The notes under the pieces are model-generated. The model was not told the DNA's origin. It searched no databases and was given only the letters and a program-made list of their open reading frames with translations. A stretch of 64,000 nt of DNA, from NCBI GenBank assembly GCA_017550165.1, contig JAFZQH010000032.1, positions 36,143 through 100,142 of the forward strand. Direction: 5' to 3'. The DNA is from Lachnospiraceae bacterium. Its GTDB lineage: Bacteria; Bacillota; Clostridia; Lachnospirales; Lachnospiraceae. Every line of letters starts with the position of its first letter. Within the stretch, counting starts at the first letter, position 1. Shown here one piece after another: positions 16,396 to 23,095 of this stretch. A program made the translations under genes and the position numbers.

Positions 16396-17063
16396 CGGTT
16401 CATCCTGGAAATAGATGTGAGCGTAGGTATCTTCATAGGACAGATATCTACGCAGGATAAGGCTTTGGAACAGCCTTTTGCAAAATGAGACTGATAAGAT
16501 TCTTTGATCGTATCCTTTTGGGAGAGGCTTCTTGAAGCTATCAGATAGCAATCGTTGGCAAAGGCTGCACCGAAGAAAGTCTCTCCTTTTCCGTAATTAG
16601 GACATACTTCAAGACAAAGACCGCATTTTAAGCACTTGGCGGCAGAGTACATCTGGTTGAAGTCGGATGACTTGTCAGCCGAATACTCTTCAATATAGGT
16701 ATTAGCATTCTTAAGGTTCTCCTGGATGATACTCCGGTCCACTACCAAATCTGAGACAGTGGGAAATTTTTTTAAAGGTTCCAGGATAACAGTATCTCCT
16801 TTTATATCTCGCAAAAATGTCTCACAAGCCAGGGCCGGCCTGTGATTAATGACCATGGCGCATGCACCGCACATGCCCTGAAGACAGGAGCATTCCCACT
16901 GGATTCTGGGCGCACTTTCCCCGGCAATGGTTTTAAGGTCGTCTTTATAGTTTAAATCATCCAGCATTCCCGCCACTGTCTGGTTCTCCTTGTCTTCATA
17001 GAAGAATTCCTCCCAGTAGGGATCTGAAAAGGGTGATCTCTGCCTGAGTATTCTAACGTTCAT
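16392..17063 (-). CDS. Fumarate reductase/succinate dehydrogenase iron-sulfur subunit
   Basis: 223-aa electron-transfer subunit linking the flavoprotein to the membrane anchor. An N-terminal 2Fe-2S ferredoxin domain ([19 protein letters not shown]) is followed by a C-terminal helical domain with [15 protein letters not shown] and CVDICP cluster ligands. The start is set at the ATG at 17063, preceded by GGAGG, giving an 11-bp overlap with the flavoprotein gene. Being the last gene of the C-A-B operon on the minus strand, it is probably co-transcribed with both. Confidence 0.9.
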   Translation of the reverse strand: MNVRILRQRSPFSDPYWEEFFYEDKENQTVAGMLDDLNYKDDLKTIAGESAPRIQWECSCLQGMCGACAMVINHRPALACETFLRDIKGDTVILEPLKKFPTVSDLVVDRSIIQENLKNANTYIEEYSADKSSDFNQMYSAAKCLKCGLCLEVCPNYGKGETFFGAAFANDCYLIASRSLSQKDTIKESYQSHFAKGCSKALSCVDICPMKIPTLTSISRMNR

Positions 17064-18687
17064 ACTTACCCTCCAAATCAAAATAGGTACGGAAGTTTCC
17101 GTTATCATAAGAAATAATTGTGGCAGCAGCCATCGCCTCTTTGGTCTCGGGATAGTCGCTTCTAAAGTGGGCCCCGCGGCTCTCCTCTCGATAAAGGGCG
17201 CACATAAGGGTAGCCTTGGCCAGTGTCAGGATTCCCGTTAGCGAATAATTAAAGTAAGCCAGTACCGAGTTGTCATAGTGAATCTTATCTGCAATGGAGA
17301 GATAGTAGGACACATCCTCAATACCCTTTTTAATCCGGCCTTCCTCTCTTACTATCCCCAGATCCTCCCGCATATTCTCAGCCAGCATGTCCCTTATGTA
17401 CCACACAGGGAAAGGGCTCTTTGAACCCTGAAGGGTCCGGAGAACAGCCCGCGCCTCATTAAGATCAGTTGTAAAATCTTCATCGGTTCTCGAAAGCACG
17501 GAATTCTCTATGGCAGCAGAAGCCACTTTGGCACTGTATATGGCTGCAAGGAGCGAATTGCCGCCCAGACGGTTGGCACCGTGATATATGGAAGCACATT
17601 CCCCGATGGCGTACAGATTCGCTATGTTAGTCTCGTGATCATTCTTAACGGCAATCCCCCCCATAAAGAAATGAACGGAAGGGCTGACGGGGATGCTGTC
17701 TTTAGAAATATCAATCCCTCGATACTTCAGGCAAAGGTCATATACTTCAGGCAGTCGCTTTATTATTTCTTCTTTCCCCAGGAAGGAAATATCCAGGAAG
17801 ATGTCCTTGCCGGTGGAATCCATACACCTTGAGATCACATCCCGGGGCATAAGATTACCCCGTTCTCCGTACAATTCCTCCATGAAGTAAACCCGCTTGC
17901 CGCTTTCTTCATAGTAGAGCCTGCCTCCCTCTCCCCGGACGGCTTCAGAGATAAGCATCTTCTTCTGTGCTGTCTCGATGGTGGTGGGATGGTACTGGAT
18001 GAACTCCAGGTTCTTAAGTTCAACTCCTTGCATAAAAAGCTTTCCTGTCACATAACCGTCACACAGGGTAGAACCGGTGGTCTTGCCGAAAAGGGCGTTC
18101 TGTCCCCCGGTGGCTATTACCACATAGTCGGCCCGGGCTATCTCAAAGCTTACGTGAGCTTCATTGTACAGGATGGCGCCGTAACACACGCCGTCCTTTA
18201 TCAGTGCGCTGTAGAAATCCATCCACAGTCTTCTGGTAATAAGCCCTAAGCCTTCCAAACGTCTGGCCTCCATAACAAGGGCAGTAACGATCTGCTTGCC
18301 GGTAGATGCTCCGCAATAGCAGGTCCTTTTATAGGATTGTCCGCCGAAAGCCCTTACGGAAATGCGTCCGTTAGGTTCGGTTGAGAAAACCGTTCCAAGC
18401 TTCTCCAGCCGGTTGATAATGTTGGAGGCATCCCGGCATAATCCGCTCACAGCCTCTTTTCCGGCGATATTGCAGCCTCCCTTTAAGGTATCTTCTATGT
18501 GGCTTTCTTTGCTGTCCCCTTCCTGACAGTGATCTAAACAAGCGTTAATGCCTCCTGCCGCAAGGACTGATTGAGAACGCTCGGAAGGGAAAGGAGAGAT
18601 GAGAGTCACCTCCATACCGCGACCGGCACACTCTATGGCACAACTAAGCCCCGCTATTCCGCTTCCGATGATTAATACTTTTTTCAA
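17053..18687 (-). CDS. Fumarate reductase/succinate dehydrogenase flavoprotein subunit
   Basis: 544-aa FAD subunit interconverting succinate and fumarate; in an anaerobe, most likely fumarate reductase. The FAD Rossmann motif is GSGIAGLSCAIECAG (residues 8-22). LEFIQYHPTTI, RGEGGRLYYE and ANRLGGNSLLAA are family landmarks. The position where most members carry the covalent FAD histidine (SHS/SHT before xAxGG) is Gln39 here (RSQSVLAAGGINA), so FAD may be bound non-covalently. It is 12 bp downstream of the membrane-anchor gene. Confidence 0.9.
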   Translation of the reverse strand: MKKVLIIGSGIAGLSCAIECAGRGMEVTLISPFPSERSQSVLAAGGINACLDHCQEGDSKESHIEDTLKGGCNIAGKEAVSGLCRDASNIINRLEKLGTVFSTEPNGRISVRAFGGQSYKRTCYCGASTGKQIVTALVMEARRLEGLGLITRRLWMDFYSALIKDGVCYGAILYNEAHVSFEIARADYVVIATGGQNALFGKTTGSTLCDGYVTGKLFMQGVELKNLEFIQYHPTTIETAQKKMLISEAVRGEGGRLYYEESGKRVYFMEELYGERGNLMPRDVISRCMDSTGKDIFLDISFLGKEEIIKRLPEVYDLCLKYRGIDISKDSIPVSPSVHFFMGGIAVKNDHETNIANLYAIGECASIYHGANRLGGNSLLAAIYSAKVASAAIENSVLSRTDEDFTTDLNEARAVLRTLQGSKSPFPVWYIRDMLAENMREDLGIVREEGRIKKGIEDVSYYLSIADKIHYDNSVLAYFNYSLTGILTLAKATLMCALYREESRGAHFRSDYPETKEAMAAATIISYDNGNFRTYFDLEGKYER

Positions 18688-18699
18688 ACTTTCGCCCCT

Positions 18700-19251
18700 T
18701 TACATCATGCTAAACAGTTTCAAACGCACTGTCGGGATAAGGATGCTGATCCCAACAAAGAATATCCCGCACACCACCCATATTACATGGTCAATTTTTT
18801 TCTTTTTGTCTATATCATCGAGACAGCCCAATGTTATGAAAGCATTGGTAAGAGATGTTCCGATATGGATGAACAGGAAAGCAAAGTATATTATCTGCAT
18901 TATCTCTGTCAGGATATATACATGCGTTCCAAATGAAGCCAGAAGTTTTTCGAAGGAATGGGTATGCGCCAACAGGTGAGCCCCGATCCCTACTGCGCTT
19001 ATCCGCTGCAGGATTATTTTGATATTCTGCCCGGGATAAGAGATGGTCTTCGAATCGTGGAGCACCAAGACAATGATCACAGAGAGTATAATATGGCACA
19101 AAACAGACACCGTGATCACCTTTCCGAGAATAAAGGAGATCATTGTATCATGAAAGAACAGTATATAAGCAATGGATTGATATCCTGCGTGAATGACCAG
19201 GGTCGCCATGGTTAGTATTGCTAACAAGGCATTTGCTTTTTTCAGTTTCAT
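18700..19251 (-). CDS. Fumarate reductase/succinate dehydrogenase membrane anchor
   Basis: 183-aa integral membrane protein with five hydrophobic segments, first gene of the minus-strand C-A-B operon. Histidines in membrane segments (VIHAGYQ, LCHIILS, GAHLLAHTHS, FIHIGTS) are candidate haem b ligands, as in cytochrome b558-type anchors that pass electrons from quinol. Assignment rests mainly on position and topology; sequence similarity is low. The TGATCATATG motif at its start is duplicated 20 bp upstream (19249-19278). Confidence 0.72.
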   Translation of the reverse strand: MKLKKANALLAILTMATLVIHAGYQSIAYILFFHDTMISFILGKVITVSVLCHIILSVIIVLVLHDSKTISYPGQNIKIILQRISAVGIGAHLLAHTHSFEKLLASFGTHVYILTEIMQIIYFAFLFIHIGTSLTNAFITLGCLDDIDKKKKIDHVIWVVCGIFFVGISILIPTVRLKLFSMM

Positions 19252-19404
19252 ATGATCAGCCTCGTTTCCATATGATCATCTATTATAACAGAGAGAAAGG
19301 CCTTTCGTACAGACCGGGGATCAGGAAAAAGCGATAGAAAATCATGGATTTTGTTTGCAAAATGATATATTATATAGAGAATTCATGTAAGGACGAGTAT
19401 TGCG

Positions 19405-20295
19405 ATGAAAGAAATGAACGGTGACAACAGAGTAAAGGGAATATTATGCATTATCCTGGCGGCCTTTGGTTTTTCGTTGATGACTTTTTTTGTGAGGCTG
19501 TCAGGTGACCTGCCGACCATGCAAAAGGCCTTTTTTCGTAATATCGTTGCTTTGTGTGTGGCATCATTTGCGCTTATAAAAAACAAAACACCGCTGTATA
19601 TAAAAAAAGGGAACCGGCTGGATATCTTTATGAGATGCCTGTTCGGTACTTCCGGATTGATAGCGAATTTCTATGCCATAGACAAGATCGGGATAGCTGA
19701 TGCAAATATGTTAAATAAGCTGTCCCCCTTCTTTGCCATCATCCTGTCCGTTTTCATATTGAAGGAGCTGCCGAACAAGCGTGATATTGTTGCAACGGTC
19801 GTAGCCTTTATCGGGGCTTTGTTTATCATAAGGCCCACCGGAGTGATGTCGGAGATGATACCTGCCCTGGCCGGACTATATGGAGGCTTCGGTGCAGGGA
19901 CGGCCTATGTCTTTGTCAGAAAACTGGGAAAAAAAGGAGAGAATACGGCGATCATTGTCTTTTGTTTTTCGTTGTTTTCCTGCCTTATCGCCCTACCATA
20001 TCTGATATTCTTTTATCATCCCATGACAGGGCAGCAGCTGCTGTATCTGATGCTTGCCGGGATGGGAGCTTCATTGGGACAGTTTGCTATCACTACGGCT
20101 TACAAATGCGCCCCGGCCAAAGAATTGTCGGTGTTTGATTATACTCAGGTATTGTTCGCGGCAATCTTGGGAATAGTATTCCTCGGGGAGTATCCAGTAA
20201 CTCTAAGCATTCTTGGATACGCAATAATAATAGGGGTCGCTGTCTATCGATGGTGGTGGGTTAACCGATCGCCCAAGAAACGGGCGACGTTATAG
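19405..20295 (+). CDS. DMT-superfamily (EamA) transporter
   Basis: 296-aa transporter with about ten transmembrane segments in two EamA repeats. Typical segments include LCIILAAFGFSLMTFFVR at the start and the end-of-repeat FLGEYPVTLSILGYAIIIG. These carriers export or import metabolites such as amino acids; the substrate is not predictable. The gene stands alone on the plus strand and its last 6 bp overlap the convergent hipA gene. Confidence 0.88.
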   Translation: MKEMNGDNRVKGILCIILAAFGFSLMTFFVRLSGDLPTMQKAFFRNIVALCVASFALIKNKTPLYIKKGNRLDIFMRCLFGTSGLIANFYAIDKIGIADANMLNKLSPFFAIILSVFILKELPNKRDIVATVVAFIGALFIIRPTGVMSEMIPALAGLYGGFGAGTAYVFVRKLGKKGENTAIIVFCFSLFSCLIALPYLIFFYHPMTGQQLLYLMLAGMGASLGQFAITTAYKCAPAKELSVFDYTQVLFAAILGIVFLGEYPVTLSILGYAIIIGVAVYRWWWVNRSPKKRATL

Positions 20296-21573
20296 TATCT
20301 TTTTTCGTGCCAAAAGGATTCTTTCGGCTATGTCACCGGCGTTATGGAAACCTAGCTCCTGCAACTCTCTACCGGATTCCTTTATCGCGCTTTCAAAGCG
20401 GTCCAGCATCTTTTGATAGGTGTTCATTGCCAGCCTTTCGCCAATTCCTACCTCGCAGGCCATTTTTTTAAAACAGTCCTCATCAATGCAGTCCAGATCT
20501 TTGATACCACCGATATTAAAGGACAACTCCCTTGTTGATCCCCCATAGATCACGGTACTTATCATATCATAGGCAGGTGCAAGGCGTATTCCTTTCATAT
20601 CGGGATCGTAGAGAAGGGAAAAGTTCTTGATATGTGCATCTGTATTACCAAGGGCATAGTTAAAGACAATCCTGTTCCAGAGATCTAGCTGATCTTCTAA
20701 AGGATTTTTGACATTGTTTCGGACTGTCTCAAACATTTTCGCAGCATAATTTTGGCCGTCGACTTCATATTTATCGCAGGAAGCTATCCCCATTGCCTGT
20801 GCGAAATCCTCCTGATGTAACCTGAATGGACGTCTCAGATTGTCGATCAGCTGAGAACTCTCATCTATTACCCTGTCATACCTCTTTGTGGCAAAAAGAA
20901 CTTCCGGATCTCTTCCGTTACCGATATTGATGATAAAACTCTCGGGCGTGGCAATTCCGCATTTGCGTGCAGCCAGCAGGGATAGTTGTTCATTGGTTAC
21001 TATACCTTCCAGCCGGACGTGGCTTTGCTTAACAATATGTGTGCTGGGGGCAAGCCCACGAGGGATATACCAACTGTCATCCGGATCATCATAGTAAAGC
21101 CCGACTTTTCCGGAAGCTCCTGTAAGGGATAAATGAGTTTTTATCACCATCTCAGTGGACTTAAGCGTACCCTTTGAAGCAAGTTCTTCCACCTGCTTAG
21201 CAGAAATGGCCTCATAACCGGACGCCTGGTCCGTATCTGCTTCATCGACCCTTATTGCACCAAGACATTCCTTGCCAAGATTATAAAGGATTGACAGATA
21301 ATCATTCTCATCAAAGTGCATATGGGAGGCGATCGTTTTTCGCATAAAGCCTTCCGGAAGCAAGCCATCAAAAAATACCCTTGTCCTGGCGGGGGAGAAA
21401 GGCTCATCCTGTATCGGTAACGAGACGGAAATGGCTCTTGCGCCACTATTTGATACATAGTCTTTTGCATATGAAAAACAGGCATCTTCAGATGAGTTGC
21501 CTTCAATCTTCCCTATCTTTGTCTGTATACCGTGAAGTTCCAAATAAACATTATAGATTTTCACGACATTCAC
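20290..21573 (-). CDS. hipA: HipA-family serine/threonine kinase toxin
   Basis: 427-aa toxin kinase. HipA phosphorylates translation factors (GltX in E. coli), causing dormancy. The N-terminal HipA_N region is followed by a kinase core with SLTGASGKVGLYYDD (P-loop-like), the catalytic GNTDAHIKNFSLL and the metal-binding PAYDMIST. The length is typical. It overlaps the preceding hipB by 4 bp (ATGA), so it is co-transcribed and translationally coupled. All key residues appear present, so it is probably active. Confidence 0.9.
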   Translation of the reverse strand: MNVVKIYNVYLELHGIQTKIGKIEGNSSEDACFSYAKDYVSNSGARAISVSLPIQDEPFSPARTRVFFDGLLPEGFMRKTIASHMHFDENDYLSILYNLGKECLGAIRVDEADTDQASGYEAISAKQVEELASKGTLKSTEMVIKTHLSLTGASGKVGLYYDDPDDSWYIPRGLAPSTHIVKQSHVRLEGIVTNEQLSLLAARKCGIATPESFIINIGNGRDPEVLFATKRYDRVIDESSQLIDNLRRPFRLHQEDFAQAMGIASCDKYEVDGQNYAAKMFETVRNNVKNPLEDQLDLWNRIVFNYALGNTDAHIKNFSLLYDPDMKGIRLAPAYDMISTVIYGGSTRELSFNIGGIKDLDCIDEDCFKKMACEVGIGERLAMNTYQKMLDRFESAIKESGRELQELGFHNAGDIAERILLARKKIL

Positions 21574-21779
21574 CTCGGATCAATGGTAATATCAAGTCCA
21601 AGCATATTGGCAAGATAGATTGTCTTTCCAAGCTCCGCTGTACTCTTGCCGTTCTCCAGATCTGAGATAAAACTGATACTGAAGCCGGTAAACTCAGAAA
21701 GGTACCGTTGGGTATATCCAAGCTCCTTTCTGCGTTTTCTTATTGCCATGCCAAAATCTGCCGGATTGTTTATTATCAT
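21570..21779 (-). CDS. hipB: HipB-type XRE antitoxin
   Basis: 69-aa helix-turn-helix protein: GMAIRKRRKELGYTQRYLSE and FTGFSISFISDLENGKST are an XRE/Cro DNA-binding fold. It is the antitoxin and autorepressor of the downstream hipA, which it overlaps by 4 bp. Three GCCGTTCG-type sites in its upstream region (21801-21889) are likely operators. Confidence 0.9.
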   Translation of the reverse strand: MIINNPADFGMAIRKRRKELGYTQRYLSEFTGFSISFISDLENGKSTAELGKTIYLANMLGLDITIDPR

Positions 21780-21800
21780 TTCTTTGCCTCATTCAATTAA

Positions 21801-21897
21801 GCCGTTCGAACAATTCTTTCTTGTTTTTGAGATATATAAAGCCGTTCGGCTGTTTTCTTTAATTCACATTATATAATGGGTCGTTCGGCGAAGTCAA
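21801..21897 (-). promoter_or_regulatory. hipBA promoter with three operator-like sites about 40 bp apart
   Basis: On the minus strand TTGACT (21892-21897) and TATAAT (21868-21873) are spaced 18 bp. On the plus strand GCCGTTCG occurs at 21801 and 21841, and a variant GTCGTTCGGC at 21880. GCCGTTCGGC is a near-palindrome. One site sits in the promoter spacer and two lie in the leader, consistent with cooperative HipB autoregulation. Confidence 0.6.
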
Positions 21898-21983
21898 GTT
21901 TATAGTTCCGTATTAAATGGCAAAAAAAAAGGTATTGACAAGTTAGCGTTCGATACTTACGGGAATATTGGGGATAGCAAGGA

Positions 21984-22018
21984 TAAGGCAAAGAAAGCTT
22001 AAGAAATTCTTTGCCTTA
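21984..22018 (-). terminator. Hairpin at the 3' end of the dtxR-type gene
   Basis: Perfect 12-bp stem TAAGGCAAAGAA (21984-21995) and TTCTTTGCCTTA (22007-22018), overlapping the stop codon. No clear U-run follows, so it may stabilise the mRNA end rather than terminate. Confidence 0.45.
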
Positions 22019-22390
22019 GTTTGATTTGTGCTGGTTCATATGTGCCTTGATGGCGTCAAAAGTCTTGTCGCTTATGTAATGCTCGATGCGGCAAGCATCT
22101 TCAGAGGCGGTTTCCTTATCAACGCCCAGATTAATAAAAAGAGTAGTAAGAACAGTATGTCGCTCGTAAATGCGTTTTGCCATGACCTCTCCGGCCTGCG
22201 TCAGTTTATAATAGCCTTCTGCATCCTTCTTAATAAGACCTTCGTCCTTAAGCAAACCCACAGCCCGGCTGACAGAAGGCTTGGAAAAGCCCAGATGATC
22301 TGCAATATCTATCCCGCGGACAGCATTTGATGTCTGCGACAGTACATAGATTGTTTCGAGGTACATTTCTCCTGATTCCTGTAAAGCCAT
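22016..22390 (-). CDS. DtxR/MntR-family metal-dependent repressor
   Basis: 124-aa regulator with an N-terminal winged helix (GEMYLETIYVLSQ, then VRGIDIADHLGFSKPSVSRA) and a dimerisation/metal-binding helix region (HTVLTTLFINLGVDKETA, EDACRIEHYIS). It lacks the SH3-like third domain, as in MntR or short IdeR forms. ATG at 22390 is chosen because GGGAGGAAC precedes it. It is divergent from the feo operon, whose promoter carries palindromes, so Fe(II)-dependent repression of feo is the likely role. Mn(II) is possible. Confidence 0.88.
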   Translation of the reverse strand: MALQESGEMYLETIYVLSQTSNAVRGIDIADHLGFSKPSVSRAVGLLKDEGLIKKDAEGYYKLTQAGEVMAKRIYERHTVLTTLFINLGVDKETASEDACRIEHYISDKTFDAIKAHMNQHKSN

Positions 22391-22527
22391 AATATTGTTC
22401 CTCCCATTCATTGCGGCATTTTGCCGATCCAATGAATCATCCCTCTTTGGTGTACAGGAATAAGTTTATCATAAGACCGTAAGGGCTTCAATATGATCCT
22501 TCATTTGAAAGAAAAATAAAACAGGGC

Positions 22528-22614
22528 TTGACAGATTAGCATATGCTAATTATACTTGTAGGCGGTTAGATAATGCTAACCATTATTTATAGTCTATGGT
22601 TAGCAAACGCTAAT
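22528..22614 (+). promoter_or_regulatory. feo promoter with three TTAGC-type operators
   Basis: TTGACA (22528-22533) and TATACT (22551-22556) are 17 bp apart. The perfect 16-bp palindrome ATTAGCATATGCTAAT (22535-22550) fills the spacer. GGTTAGATAATGCTAACC (22564-22581) covers the expected start site, and GTTAGCAAACGCTAAT (22599-22614) follows. The sites resemble DtxR-family operators, and the gene for such a repressor is adjacent. Confidence 0.8.
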
Positions 22615-22640
22615 AGACTGCTGTTGAATGGAGGAAATGT

Positions 22641-22853
22641 ATGATGCCATTGGCCTATGCAGAAAAAGGTAAAGCTCAGATCATTAAAAAGATCGGAGGA
22701 AGTCCTGAGGTGAAGAAACACCTTGAGGACCTCGGATTTACGGTGGGTGGTGAGGCCAGCGTAATAAGCTCGCTGGGTGAAAACCTGATCGTTAAGGTTA
22801 AAGAAAGCAGAGTAGCCGTAAGTGAAGAACTGGCTAGAAAAATTATGGTCTAG
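22641..22853 (+). CDS. feoA: FeoA-domain ferrous iron transport protein
   Basis: 70-aa SH3-like FeoA domain acting with FeoB in Fe(II) uptake at the cytoplasmic side of the membrane. The pattern GGSPEVKKHLEDLGFTVGGE and LIVKVKESRVAVSEELARKI is typical. Two ATG codons are adjacent; the first, at 22641, follows GGAGG. It is the first gene of a feoA-feoA-feoB operon under the palindromic promoter. Confidence 0.92.
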   Translation: MMPLAYAEKGKAQIIKKIGGSPEVKKHLEDLGFTVGGEASVISSLGENLIVKVKESRVAVSEELARKIMV

Positions 22854-22864
22854 GAGGAGATAAA

Positions 22865-23092
22865 GTGAAGACACTAAGAGATGTAAAGATCGGAGAAACG
22901 GTAGCGGTTGTAAAGCTACATGGCGAAGGCGCCGTTAAGCGCAGGATCATGGACATGGGCATAACAAAGGGAGTATCGGTCTATGTTCGAAAGGTTGCGC
23001 CGCTGGGCGACCCGATCGAGGTGACGGTAAGAAATTATGAGCTTTCGCTACGTAAAGCGGACGCAGAGATGATTGAGATTAAGGAGGTGTAA
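22865..23092 (+). CDS. feoA: Second FeoA-domain protein
   Basis: 75-aa FeoA domain: DVKIGETVAVVKLHGEGAVK, RRIMDMGITKGVSVYVRKV and GDPIEVTVRNYELSLRKADA are classic. It is 11 bp from the first FeoA and 3 bp from feoB. Tandem, non-identical FeoA proteins are common in Clostridia and may have distinct roles in controlling FeoB. Confidence 0.93.
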   Translation: MKTLRDVKIGETVAVVKLHGEGAVKRRIMDMGITKGVSVYVRKVAPLGDPIEVTVRNYELSLRKADAEMIEIKEV

Positions 23093-23095
23093 AAA

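Noticed and set aside
19249..19278. Duplicated TGATCATATG at the start of the membrane-anchor gene as a regulatory site
   Set aside because: A single 10-bp direct repeat around a start codon; no promoter alignment supports a regulatory role.
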